Positions 42,863-51,732 are shown, counted from the stretch's first letter. The stretch is 64,000 nucleotides of DNA from Rhodocytophaga aerolata (GCF_030503435.1 NZ_JAUKPO010000006.1:124001-188000); one strand, 5' to 3'. Numbers and translations: made by a program. The notes: generated from the letters alone by a model not told the origin.

Positions 42863-43261
42863 ATGATAGGCAAGGGAAGTAAAATATATAGTGTCGTACA
42901 AGGGGTTTGTCCCCGGTGCCAGGAAGGGAAAGTATTTACCTATGCTCCTTTCAAATCTATTGAATTTACCCAGATGAATGAACAATGTGCCCGATGTGGC
43001 CAGGCTTTTGAACCTGAACCTGACTTTTATCAAGGTGCCATGTATGTCAGTTATGGGTTATCGAGTGCGTTGTTCTTATCGGTAGGCGTACTGATGTTAT
43101 TCTTTCTGAACCTGGGATATGTAGTCACTTTCAGCGTTATGGGCGTAATAGCTATTTTATCGCTGCCCATTATTTTCCGCGTATCCCGCCTGATCTGGTT
43201 GAATTTCTTTGTGAGCTACAGACCTTCAACCATAAAGCAGCCTCAGCCAGGAAATAATTAG
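42863..43261 (+). CDS. DUF983 zinc-ribbon membrane protein
   Basis: A 132-residue inner-membrane protein of family DUF983. The N-terminal zinc-ribbon has two Cys pairs (VCPRCQEGKVF near residue 15 and QCARCGQAFEPEPDFYQGAM near 40), followed by two membrane helices and a short tail. Function is unknown; the family is widespread in Bacteroidota and alphaproteobacteria. It follows the AraC gene by 79 bp. No further functional link is visible. Confidence 0.85.
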   Translation: MIGKGSKIYSVVQGVCPRCQEGKVFTYAPFKSIEFTQMNEQCARCGQAFEPEPDFYQGAMYVSYGLSSALFLSVGVLMLFFLNLGYVVTFSVMGVIAILSLPIIFRVSRLIWLNFFVSYRPSTIKQPQPGNN

Positions 43262-43436
43262 CCAGCAATGTTCGCTAACGTAGAATAGGTTTTACTACAT
43301 CCCTGTTTTTCTCGTCTCCACTTAACTGTGTTACAGCCCTCTTATGTAAAAGGTAGTGTGCATATGCTTCAGATTTAGCATATTAGCTATACTCAGGCAC
43401 TTTGCTATCTGGAGCTACACCTATATTACACAGGAG

Positions 43437-44498
43437 ATGAAAAATCAATTGTACTGGCTATGTCAGCTTTTTGGATGGACATATCATTTTTCAATTGATA
43501 GTATGCGGTACGTCAGCCTGTTTGGCATGAGTACTGGCTTAGTAGCCAATGCTTTCATAAACATACTCTTATGTATAGGCATCACCCATTCCTATCACCT
43601 GCTGATTGAAAAACTCGCCTGGCTGGATTTGCCATTGCAAAAGCTTATCCCCCGCATTATTGCTGCCGTAACACTTATGTCCACTATGCTGGCTTTGCTC
43701 AATATTCCTATTGATTATTATACCATTCCGGCGATGCGCCAGGTGTGGACAAATTTAAGTGGAATTGCTATTGTATTTATTATTACCAACTGGGGTAAAC
43801 ATTTCTTACTTTGGGCACTTATCTACCATGTATACCAATACTCTGACCGGTCTAGGAAAAGTGAGGTGGAAAAAATTAAATTGTTGGCCTCCGTGAAAGA
43901 TTTTGAATCTAAAATGTTGCGAGCCTAGTTGAATCCTCATTTTATGTTCAATGCCATGAATAGCATACGGGCATTGATTATTGAGAATCCTGAAAAGTCA
44001 CAAACATCTATTACCAAACTATCTAATTTACTGCGCAGCACCCTGCTTGCCGATAAGCATACAACTGTAGCCCTGGAGGAAGAATTAAAAACAGTACAAG
44101 ATTATCTGGCCTTAGAAAAAATCCGCTTTGAAGACAGGCTGCAAGTTGCTATAAAAATAGATCCTTCTACTTTATATGTCCAGGTGCCGCCCTTAATGGT
44201 ACAAACACTGGTAGAAAATGCAGTAAAACATGGAATTTCTAAATCTGTAAAGGGGGGCATTATTGCTATAGAGACAAAAAATGAATCTAGGTTTACCCAT
44301 ATCTTTATCCGGAACACAGGTATGTTACAACCCTCAAGTTCAGAAGGATTCGGGTTAGCCAACACTAGTCAACGGCTAGCCCTGCTTTTTGGTAAGCAAG
44401 CCAGTTTTGAGATTAAACAAGAGCTACCAGATGTTGTATGTGCAGAGTTAATTATACCAATGGAGTTTGCAGGAGAGTTAAAAAGTGTTCTAACATAG
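43437..44498 (+). pseudogene. LytS-type sensor kinase with amber codon at the H-box
   Basis: An ATG at 43437, preceded by AGGAG, opens a kinase of about 353 codons broken once by TAG at 43926-43928. The N-terminal half has four predicted membrane helices. The second half is the LytS-type kinase: LNPHFMFNAMNSI (phosphorylated His), then VPPLMVQTLVENAVKHGIS, the ATP-binding N box, and EGFGLANTSQRLALLFG. The expected sequence is A-Q-L-N-P-H-F; here the codon at Gln is TAG, one C-to-T change from CAG. Everything after the stop is intact. TAG ends many other genes here (for example kefF), so it is a real stop. It is probably a recent pseudogene, unless suppressed or mis-sequenced. Confidence 0.82.
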
Positions 44499-44695
44499 AA
44501 AGATAGTATTAACCATCAGCTTTTTTCCAATATAATCTTATAGGAGTCGTGTATTTTGATTTACCATTTAAATGAGTTAATAACTATTACTGTAAAATCT
44601 ATTTAAAATTAAATGAAGGAAAGTATCTTATTTAAGATAAACTGTATAAATTATTCTATTTCTATGTATTTGTTTGGAAGCTTATATCTTACGAG

Positions 44696-45163
44696 ATGAA
44701 GAAGATTTACTTTTATTGGATATTCCAGATTATTGGATGGACAGGCTGTTGTTTATTTGAACTCCTAGCTTATTATAATTCCTTTGGTTTCCAAATTGGA
44801 TTGCTTGTTAATGCCTTTGCCACTTTATCATTGGGAATAGCTATTACTCACTTCTACCGATTACTCATCAAAAAACTCTCCTGGCTTGATTTACCTCTTC
44901 AAAAGCTTTTTCCTCGAATAATTGGCTCTGTTGCTCTCATGGCAAACGTGATGACATTGGTTGGTCTTCCCATTGACTATTATACAGTTCCTGCTATGCA
45001 GGAGGTAATCGTAAATTTGAACTTGATGCTTGTTTTTCTCTTTGTTATTACTTGGGGAAAATATTTACTTCTCTGGGCACTTTTTTACCATTTGTTTCAA
45101 TATTATCAACGATCCAATACCATTCGACTGATTCACATCGCAAATCAACTACCTAATAAATAG
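44696..45163 (+). pseudogene. Truncated LytS-type kinase paralogue (membrane half only)
   Basis: A 155-residue protein paralogous to the N-terminal membrane half of the gene at 43437. Shared landmarks are KLSWLDLPLQKLFPRI against KLAWLDLPLQKLIPRI, GLPIDYYTVPAM against NIPIDYYTIPAM, and WGKYLLLWALFYH against WGKHFLLWALIYH. It stops 20 residues after the last helix (QRSNTIRLIHIANQ), before the coiled linker and H-box. There is no kinase domain downstream, only 58 bp to the next gene. Sequence is strikingly AT-rich. It is most simply a gene truncated by deletion; a stand-alone membrane sensor is a less likely alternative. Confidence 0.65.
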
Positions 45164-45175
45164 CAGACCAAAATG

Positions 45176-45198
45176 TACTTTACTTATTAAGTAAAGTA
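45176..45198. repeat. Perfect AT-rich inverted repeat
   Basis: An 11-1-11 perfect inverted repeat (TACTTTACTTA, T, TAAGTAAAGTA) lies in the 58-bp gap between the truncated kinase and the convergent DUF423 gene. It lacks a flanking T run, so it may be a terminator-like hairpin or a trace of the deletion that removed the kinase domain. Confidence 0.65.
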
Positions 45199-45221
45199 GC
45201 TAATTTCAAATAAATACAAAA

Positions 45222-45596
45222 TTACAACTGCCTAGTAATTCCCATAGCTAGCAGCACCCAGCCAGCAATCATAAGGACACCACCAATGGGTGTAATGGCA
45301 CCCAGCCATTTGATGCCAGTCATACACAATATATACAAGCTACCAGAGAATATAATAGTGCCTGCCAGCATCAGGTTTCCGGAGTAATGGAGTAGTTTGG
45401 AGTCGAGTCTGAAGAGAAGTAAGCCAATAAGTAACAAAGCCAGCGCATGGTAAAACTGGTAACGTACGGCTGTTTCAAATGTGTCGGTACGGCTGGTAGA
45501 TTCCAGCATTGCTTTTAAAGCATGGGCTCCGAAAGCACCAATAGCCACTCCCAAGCCACCCAGAATGGCCCCACTTAACAGAAATAATTTTTGCAT
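45222..45596 (-). CDS. DUF423 membrane protein
   Basis: I chose the ATG at 45596 (MQKLFLLSGAILGGLGVAIG), since the frame upstream overlaps the divergent gene. The 124-residue protein has four membrane helices. The family features are visible: the first-helix Gly-rich stretch, GAFGAHALKAMLES near residue 20, and YHALALLLIG near 47. DUF423 is annotated only as a small membrane protein (YgdD-like); function is unknown. Its start is 49 bp from the divergent phosphatase gene. Confidence 0.85.
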   Translation of the reverse strand: MQKLFLLSGAILGGLGVAIGAFGAHALKAMLESTSRTDTFETAVRYQFYHALALLLIGLLLFRLDSKLLHYSGNLMLAGTIIFSGSLYILCMTGIKWLGAITPIGGVLMIAGWVLLAMGITRQL

Positions 45597-45645
45597 AGAT
45601 TGAAATTTTATATTCTTTTGCCGGAAACAAAAATAGCAAGACCCC

Positions 45646-46161
45646 ATGAATAAATGTGTATTTCTGGACCGCGATGGTGTACTAAATGAAGAAATAGGTG
45701 GCTATGTATATGAACTCGATCAATTAATAATTCCCGAAGGCATGCCAGAGGCTTTGCAACTGTTGAAAAAAGCAGGGTATTTATTAGTGGTGATAACAAA
45801 CCAGGCAGGTATTGCCAAAGGATTATATACAGAAAAAGAAGTAATGCAATGCCATCAGAAAATTCAGGAGGCTTGCGGAAATGTTCTGGACGCTATATAT
45901 TATTGCCCGTATCATCCCAGTTACGATTCCGAATCCATCGCCCGTAAGCCGGATTCTTTGATGCTGGAAAAAGCCATTGCCAGATTTAACATAGATGTTG
46001 CCCAGTCGTGGCTGGTAGGAGACAGGGAACGGGACATAGAGGCCGCACAGAAGGTAGCCGTAAGAGGAATATTTGTTACCGATGGAAAAGAAAAATGCCC
46101 GGCAGCTGTGTACCAGGCAAAAAATTTATATGAAGCAGCAAGTATTCTGTTGAAAGCATAA
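45646..46161 (+). CDS. gmhB: GmhB-like HAD phosphatase with incomplete zinc loop
   Basis: A 171-residue HAD-family enzyme resembling D-glycero-D-manno-heptose-1,7-bisphosphate 7-phosphatase (or the HisB N-terminal phosphatase). Motif I is FLDRDGVLNEE near residue 6, motif II VITNQAGIAKG near 49, motif III Lys in ARKPDSLML near 105, and motif IV VGDRERDIEAAQ near 124. The zinc loop is incomplete: the CPYHP half is present but the later CxC before RKP is missing (SYDSESIARKP). So it may bind zinc poorly or have a different sugar-phosphate substrate. It ends in a terminator overlapping the stop. Confidence 0.78.
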   Translation: MNKCVFLDRDGVLNEEIGGYVYELDQLIIPEGMPEALQLLKKAGYLLVVITNQAGIAKGLYTEKEVMQCHQKIQEACGNVLDAIYYCPYHPSYDSESIARKPDSLMLEKAIARFNIDVAQSWLVGDRERDIEAAQKVAVRGIFVTDGKEKCPAAVYQAKNLYEAASILLKA

Positions 46162-46189
46162 AAAAAGCAAGATTATATCTTGCTTTTTT
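46161..46189. terminator. Bidirectional terminator overlapping two stop codons
   Basis: A 12-bp stem (AAAAAAGCAAGA with TCTTGCTTTTTT) and a 5-base loop. The plus-strand gene stop (46159-46161) touches it, and the TAA of the minus-strand lipoprotein gene (46173-46175) lies in its loop. Confidence 0.88.
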
Positions 46190-46328
46190 GTTCGGTTGTA
46201 TGCTTTGCCATCACCTGGTCTGTCTTGTCAGCTGTATCAGCTTTCGAGTAAACCGGGCACGTATAGTTTCTGCCACAAGAAGCAAGTGCCACCGTGGCCA
46301 CTACTGCTAGAATGTAAAGCTTTTTCAT
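46173..46328 (-). CDS. Small 51-residue lipoprotein
   Basis: An open frame of 51 codons not usually called because of its size. It starts with a clear lipoprotein signal (KKLYILAVVATVALASCGRN, lipobox LASC with Cys at residue 18). The mature part of 34 residues begins CGRNYTCPVYSKADTADK and contains a second Cys (residue 24). Small lipoproteins with a CPxY motif occur widely in Bacteroidota, function unknown. The stop codon lies in the loop of a terminator, so transcription ends immediately. Codon pattern and signal peptide make it credible. Confidence 0.68.
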   Translation of the reverse strand: MKKLYILAVVATVALASCGRNYTCPVYSKADTADKTDQVMAKHTTEQKSKI

Positions 46329-46575
46329 AGAGATATTAGTTAGCCTATTCATGTGAATATTGTTTTGTTATTAATGGCCACAGGGAATGGCTTTAAATAC
46401 CATCTCCTGAATACAAATTTTCAAGGGCCATTTCATAAGCATATCTAAAATTAGTAAAAAAAACGGTGCGTCCTACTGTACTTATTTTACTACAACATAA
46501 TGCACCGGAAAATAGTGTAATATTTGCTTAAGATATGCTTCAATAACTATTCCCCCTGCATTTCCTCTCTAAATA

Positions 46576-48018
46576 TTATTGCCGGTAGCCTAGTATCTTC
46601 AACATAGATTCACTGTCTTGCTCGGGGGCAAACAAGCGAGTAGTAATCTTCCCATTAGCATCCCGGTCTATAATTACGTGTTTTGGCGCAGGGATCAGGC
46701 AGTGTTGTATACCTCCATAGCCACCCAGCGATTCCTGGTAAGCACCCGTGTGGAAAAAGCCGATATAGAGTTTTTCATTCTCTTCTATCACAGGTAAGAA
46801 TACTTCTGATGTATGTGCCTCTGAATTGTAGTAGTCCATACTATCGCAGGTAAGGCCGCCCAGGTTCACTTTATGATACGGATTATCCCAGTTGTTAACC
46901 GCCAGCATAATATACTTCTGATTCATCCCCCAGGAGTCTGGCAGATGCGTAATAAAGGACCCGTCAATCATATACCAAAGCTCTTTATCATTCTGTAGCT
47001 TCTCATCCAGGATAGAATAGATGGTAGCTCCACTCTCACCAACCGTATAGCTGCCAAACTCAGTAAAGATATGCGGCACCGGTACCAGATTTTTCTCACA
47101 GATCCACTGAATATTTTCAATCACCTGCTCTACCATGTACTGGTAATCATACTCAAACGTCAGGGAAGTTTTAATTGGGAAACCGCCACCAATATCAATG
47201 GTATCTAGTTCAGGGCAGATTTTCTTCAATTCACAGTATTTGTATACAAAGCGGCTTAGCTCACTCCAGTAGTATGCACTATCTTTCATGCCAGTGTTAA
47301 TAAAGAAGTGAAGCATTTTAAGCTTATACTTGGGGTTATTGGCAATACGTGTTTTGTATAACTCAATTACATCATTATAGCGGATACCCAAGCGTGAGGT
47401 ATAAAACTCAAAGTTAGGTTCCTCGTCCGCAGCAATCCGTATACCGATTTGCATATCGGTATTTACCAGCTTATCATACGCATCCAGTTCCCGCAAATTA
47501 TCCAGAATAGGCACACAGTTATGAAATCCGTCGTTCAATAACTCGCTGATATAGCTGGTGTATAGCTCCCGTTTGTAACCGTTGCAAATTACATAGGTGT
47601 CTTTATTTATTTTCTCTCGTTTATACAATTCCTTAACAATGGCAATATCGTAGGAAGAAGAAGTTTCCAGATGTATATTGTTCTTTAAAGCTTCCTCCAG
47701 CACAAACTGAAAATGGGAAGACTTGGTACAATAACAATACGTATAACTGCCTTTGTAGCGGAATTTCTTAATAGCATCGTTAAAAATCTGTTTGGCATAT
47801 TGAATATGTTCGCTGATTTTTGGCAGATACGTAAGCTTCAGAGGTGTCCCATACTCTTTAATAATGTCCATCAAGGGTACTTCATTAAAGTGTAATTCGT
47901 TGTTTACTACGCGGAACTCTTCTGTGGGGAAATCGAAAGTTTGATCAATCAAGTCAACGTAACTCTGCATGGGAGGTCTCGCTGGCTTTTTGTTTTTGAT
48001 AACAGATTCGTGTCTCAA
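46576..48018 (-). CDS. speA: Arginine decarboxylase (SpeA-like, PLP-dependent)
   Basis: A 480-residue fold-III PLP decarboxylase. The PLP-binding lysine lies in YCYCTKSSHF near residue 98. The phosphate-binding DIGGGFPIKTS is near 270, and late catalytic segments are GLTCDSMDYYNS near 385 and GAYQESLGGYGG near 428. It converts arginine to agmatine, feeding polyamine synthesis. It is shorter than biosynthetic SpeA of E. coli and matches the Bacteroidota arginine decarboxylase type. It is divergent from argS, with 309 bp between, and arginine deiminase plus CtlX lie 7 kb away. A related diaminopimelate-type specificity is less likely. Confidence 0.85.
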   Translation of the reverse strand: MRHESVIKNKKPARPPMQSYVDLIDQTFDFPTEEFRVVNNELHFNEVPLMDIIKEYGTPLKLTYLPKISEHIQYAKQIFNDAIKKFRYKGSYTYCYCTKSSHFQFVLEEALKNNIHLETSSSYDIAIVKELYKREKINKDTYVICNGYKRELYTSYISELLNDGFHNCVPILDNLRELDAYDKLVNTDMQIGIRIAADEEPNFEFYTSRLGIRYNDVIELYKTRIANNPKYKLKMLHFFINTGMKDSAYYWSELSRFVYKYCELKKICPELDTIDIGGGFPIKTSLTFEYDYQYMVEQVIENIQWICEKNLVPVPHIFTEFGSYTVGESGATIYSILDEKLQNDKELWYMIDGSFITHLPDSWGMNQKYIMLAVNNWDNPYHKVNLGGLTCDSMDYYNSEAHTSEVFLPVIEENEKLYIGFFHTGAYQESLGGYGGIQHCLIPAPKHVIIDRDANGKITTRLFAPEQDSESMLKILGYRQ

Positions 48019-48327
48019 TTCTATAACGATTAACTATTTTAAGGATGCGAAAATGGGATAAATTTACAATCTTTGCAAAGCAGAACTTATAAAAATTCAT
48101 ATGTACTATGCTGCCGGGCCCATTGTATGTAAAGAATAGTTTGTTCGCTAAACCTTCTCACCAACAGGTAGTTTATATACCGGTGCGCTTGTAATGACTT
48201 ATATTTTAATAATTTCGTTTTTGAAACATACCTTTGTAGGTGATTGTTCCCTATGTTGAGTTAATTTTTTGTAAAATATACCTACAGGACTTAAGTAAAA
48301 ACATATTCCTGTACAACCAATTCTATA
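48019..48327. other. Divergent promoter region, speA and argS
   Basis: A 309-base gap between divergent genes. A -7-like element (TACCTTTG, 48229-48236) points to argS; the speA promoter is not evident. No ORF, hairpin or repeated operator is seen. An arginine-responsive operator would be expected but I could not identify one. Confidence 0.4.
48229..48236 (+). promoter_or_regulatory. Candidate -7 promoter element of argS
   Basis: TACCTTTG is an exact match to the Bacteroidota TAnnTTTG -7 consensus, 91 bp before the argS ATG. No matching -33 TTG was found at the expected spacing. Confidence 0.4.
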
Positions 48328-50106
48328 ATGAACATTGAATCGTCGTTACAACAAACCATTGGACAAGCCTTTAAAGAATTATTTGGTGCAGAACTGCCTC
48401 TACAAGACATAAACCTGCAGGCAACCCGCAAGGATTTTGAAGGGTCTCACACCTTCGTTACGTTTCCCTTTGCCAAGCTTTCTAAGAAAAATCCTCAGGA
48501 AACAGCCCGCCTTATTGGCGAGTATTTGCAGCAGCATACACAGCTGGTAAGTGCCTTTAATGTAGTGCAAGGTTTTCTGAATCTGACTATTGCCGACAGT
48601 GCTTGGCTACAGGTATTTGCGGATATAGTAACACAAGCAGATTTTGGTTTCTATGCTTCTAACGGGCAGAAAGTAATGGTCGAATACTCTTCGCCTAATA
48701 CCAATAAACCTCTGCACCTGGGGCATCTGCGGAATAATTTCCTGGGCTATTCGGTAGCTGAAATTTTAAAAGCCAATGGCTATGATGTAATCAAAACCAA
48801 TCTGGTAAACGACCGGGGCATCCACATCTGTAAATCTATGCTTGCCTACCAGAAATTTGGCAATGGTGAAACCCCTGAAACTTCTGGCATGAAAGGCGAC
48901 CACCTGATCGGAAAATACTATGTGCTGTTTGATAAAGCCTATAAGCAGGAGATAGATGCGCTGAAAGCACAAGGTATGGCTGAAGAGGAAGCGAAGAAAA
49001 CTGCCCCATTGATGCAGGAAGCACAGCAGATGCTGGTAAAGTGGGAGGAAGGCGACAAAGAAACTGTAGAGTTGTGGCAAAGACTCAATACCTGGGTGTA
49101 TACAGGTTTTGCCCAGACGTATACCCGCATGGGTGTGGATTTCGACAAAATGTATTACGAATCCAATGTATACCTGCTGGGCAAAGATATTGTAGAAGAA
49201 GGCTTAGCCAAAGGAGTGTTTTTCAAAAAAGAGAATGGTTCTGTCTGGATAGATCTTTCGGCCGAAGGGTTAGATGAGAAACTGGTGCTCCGGGCAGATG
49301 GCACCTCTGTATACATCACCCAGGATTTAGGTACAGCCGACATCAAATACAAAGATTTTGGCATGGAAAAATCTATTTATGTAGTGGGCAACGAGCAGGA
49401 TTATCATTTTAATGTGTTGTTTACCATTCTTAAAAAACTAGGCAAACCCTATGCGGATGGCTTGTATCACCTATCGTATGGCATGGTAGATCTGCCTACC
49501 GGCCGCATGAAATCCCGCGAAGGTACCGTAGTAGATGCCGACGACTTAATGGAAGAAATGGTGCAAACAGCCACAGCCCGCAGCCAGGAGTTGGGTAAAA
49601 TAGAAGAGTTTAGCGAAGAAGGTGCCAGAGTTTTATATGAAATGCTGGGAATAGGCGCTCTAAAATATTTTCTGCTAAAAGTAGACCCTAAAAAGCGGAT
49701 GCTCTTTAACCCGGATGAAGCCATAGAACTGCATGGACATACAGCCACTTTTATACAATATACACATGCCCGAATTTCTACTATCCTGCGCAAAGCTGAC
49801 CTGATGGATGTGAAACGGGAGGTTAATATACAAAAATTACAACCGGCTGAAAAAGATGTAATTGCCCTGCTGGCTACATTCCCCGACAGGGTAAAAGAAG
49901 CTGGGAGAGATTATGCGCCGTCAGTAATATCCCAATATGCCTATGACCTGGCTAAGGAATATAACCGCTTTTTTGCAGAAGTTTCTATCTTCAATGCAGA
50001 CACTGCCGAAGAAACAGCTTTCCGGGTAGTATTATCTGAACAAGTTGGTAAAACAATCCGCAAGGCAATGAGTTTACTAGGCATCAGTGTACCAGAACGA
50101 ATGTAG
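48328..50106 (+). CDS. argS: Arginyl-tRNA synthetase
   Basis: A 592-residue class I synthetase that charges tRNA-Arg. The HIGH motif is SPNTNKPLHLGHLRNN near residue 117, the KMSKS-like region is GRMKSREGTVVDADDLM near 392, and the C-terminal tRNA anticodon-binding domain starts near 465 (GHTATFIQYTHARISTILRK). The N-terminal additional domain is typical. It is a single transcript starting in the divergent promoter region with speA. Assignment is firm. Confidence 0.96.
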   Translation: MNIESSLQQTIGQAFKELFGAELPLQDINLQATRKDFEGSHTFVTFPFAKLSKKNPQETARLIGEYLQQHTQLVSAFNVVQGFLNLTIADSAWLQVFADIVTQADFGFYASNGQKVMVEYSSPNTNKPLHLGHLRNNFLGYSVAEILKANGYDVIKTNLVNDRGIHICKSMLAYQKFGNGETPETSGMKGDHLIGKYYVLFDKAYKQEIDALKAQGMAEEEAKKTAPLMQEAQQMLVKWEEGDKETVELWQRLNTWVYTGFAQTYTRMGVDFDKMYYESNVYLLGKDIVEEGLAKGVFFKKENGSVWIDLSAEGLDEKLVLRADGTSVYITQDLGTADIKYKDFGMEKSIYVVGNEQDYHFNVLFTILKKLGKPYADGLYHLSYGMVDLPTGRMKSREGTVVDADDLMEEMVQTATARSQELGKIEEFSEEGARVLYEMLGIGALKYFLLKVDPKKRMLFNPDEAIELHGHTATFIQYTHARISTILRKADLMDVKREVNIQKLQPAEKDVIALLATFPDRVKEAGRDYAPSVISQYAYDLAKEYNRFFAEVSIFNADTAEETAFRVVLSEQVGKTIRKAMSLLGISVPERM

Positions 50107-50203
50107 CAGATATGCTGAAACTTTCGTAAATTAGGCATGGTTATGTGCTAGTACATAACCGTCTATACTAAACAGAGCAAATAAACCCTAAACTCCATAT
50201 ACT

Positions 50204-50764
50204 ATGAAACTCTTTTCGTTCACTTTTTTATTGCTCACTTTTTTTGCTGCCCTTTATACCCAGGCCACTATGGACGACAACAAACCTAAGAAAAACCTCT
50301 ATAGCTTTAAAATGACCTCTATTGACGGAGAAGAAGTAGATCTCTCTCAATACAAAGGCAAAAAGGTATTACTGGTAAACGTGGCCTCTAAATGCGGCTT
50401 TACACCACAATACGGCGAATTGCAGGAACTGCACGATAAGTATGGCGATAAAGTAGTGATTTTAGGTTTTCCGGCAAACAATTTTAATAGCCAGGAACCT
50501 GGAACCAATGCCGAGATTGCCGAATTCTGCCAGAAAAACTATGGGGTGAAATTCCAGATGTTCGAAAAAATATCCGTTACCGGCCAGGATCAACATCCAT
50601 TATACCAGTGGTTATCTAAAAAAGAAATGAATGGCTGGAATGATCAGGCACCTAAGTGGAATTTCACTAAATACCTAGTTAACGAAAAAGGCGAACTGGT
50701 AAAAATGTTCGACTCTAAAGTGAAACCTATGAGTCAGGAAGTGATTGATGCCATTAATAGCTAA
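50204..50764 (+). CDS. Secreted glutathione peroxidase-like thiol peroxidase
   Basis: A 186-residue protein with a signal peptide (FTFLLLTFFAALYTQA), so it acts outside the cytoplasm. The catalytic Cys lies in VASKCGFTPQYGEL near residue 65, followed by the conserved GFPANNFNSQEPG near 88 and WNFTKYLV near 148. The family reduces peroxides; in bacteria the reductant is often thioredoxin rather than glutathione. It lies 98 bp after argS and ends in a strong GNRA-loop terminator. Confidence 0.88.
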   Translation: MKLFSFTFLLLTFFAALYTQATMDDNKPKKNLYSFKMTSIDGEEVDLSQYKGKKVLLVNVASKCGFTPQYGELQELHDKYGDKVVILGFPANNFNSQEPGTNAEIAEFCQKNYGVKFQMFEKISVTGQDQHPLYQWLSKKEMNGWNDQAPKWNFTKYLVNEKGELVKMFDSKVKPMSQEVIDAINS

Positions 50765-50788
50765 TTGAATTGTAATGAGTTAACATAG

Positions 50789-50815
50789 AGACGCGGGAAA
50801 CCGCGTCTTTTTTAT
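50789..50815 (+). terminator. Terminator of the glutathione peroxidase gene
   Basis: A perfect 8-bp GC-rich stem (AGACGCGG with CCGCGTCT) and a GAAA tetraloop are followed by six T residues. Confidence 0.92.
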
Positions 50816-50826
50816 ATATTTTTTGT

Positions 50827-51732
50827 ATGAATCTGCAAGCCTGGCTTTCAGCTATCCGCTTACGTACACTTCCGCTAGCCCTCGCCAGTATAGGCATGGG
50901 AAGTTTTCTGGCTGCTTCATTGGGGCTGTTTAGCTTAAAAATTTTTATACTGTGTTCGCTTACTACGATACTGCTGCAAATACTTTCCAATATTGCCAAT
51001 GATTACGGCGATTCGGTGCATGGAGCAGACAGTGTGGAGAGAGAAGGACCTAAACGTGCGGTACAATCCGGGCTAATTTCCGCCCGGCAAATGCTACAGG
51101 CAATTATTCTTCTGGCCCTACTTTCGTTTGGTACGGGTATTTATCTTTTATATGAAGCGCTGCACGATGCTTCCAGGCAAACCATTTTATTCTTTCTGGG
51201 CTTAGGGGTTTTATCTATTCTGGCAGCTATTACCTATACCGCTGGCAAGAAGCCATATGGCTACATAGGTCTGGGCGATATATCGGTATTTGTTTTTTTT
51301 GGCTGGGTAGGTGTACTCGGTACGTTCTATTTACATACCAAAGGATTTTACTGGCCAAATCTGCTACCGGCTACCAGTTGCGGACTCTTTGCCGTAGCTG
51401 TTCTAAATATTAACAATATCCGGGATATAGAATCAGACAGGAAGGCCGGCAAACGCTCTATTCCGGTGAGAGTCGGAAAAGAAAAAGCCGTATTGTATCA
51501 CTGGGTGTTGTTGGCTTTGGGTGTTGCCGCGGCGGTATGGTATGTGTTACTCACCTATACCAGTATTTTTCAGTTCCTGTTCCTGCTGATTGTGCCATTG
51601 CTATGGAAAAATGCCAGAGGCGTGTGGCAAAAGCACAAAGCGGCTGAACTGGACCCCTATCTGAAACAAATGGCCTTAACCACCTTATTTTTTATTCTTA
51701 CTTTTGGCATTGGCCAACTGATTCATTGGTAA
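50827..51732 (+). CDS. menA: 1,4-dihydroxy-2-naphthoate octaprenyltransferase
   Basis: A 301-residue inner-membrane prenyltransferase with about eight to nine helices. The two metal-binding Asp-rich motifs are NDYGDSVHGADSVEREGPK near residue 60 and NNIRDIESDRKAGKRS near 198. It joins a polyprenyl chain to DHNA in menaquinone synthesis, the main respiratory quinone of Bacteroidota. No other men genes are adjacent. Its stop overlaps the start of a 37-residue membrane peptide gene by one base (TAATG), suggesting co-translation. Confidence 0.92.
   Translation: MNLQAWLSAIRLRTLPLALASIGMGSFLAASLGLFSLKIFILCSLTTILLQILSNIANDYGDSVHGADSVEREGPKRAVQSGLISARQMLQAIILLALLSFGTGIYLLYEALHDASRQTILFFLGLGVLSILAAITYTAGKKPYGYIGLGDISVFVFFGWVGVLGTFYLHTKGFYWPNLLPATSCGLFAVAVLNINNIRDIESDRKAGKRSIPVRVGKEKAVLYHWVLLALGVAAAVWYVLLTYTSIFQFLFLLIVPLLWKNARGVWQKHKAAELDPYLKQMALTTLFFILTFGIGQLIHW

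Noticed and set aside
43926-43928. TAG recoding (amber as a sense codon) to explain the split kinase
   Set aside because: Many clear genes in the window end in TAG (for example kefF and the S8 peptidase), so TAG is a working stop codon.
50139-50160. Terminator after argS
   Set aside because: An 8-bp hairpin (GGTTATGT with ACATAACC) lies here but without a T run, so it may only be a weak structure.
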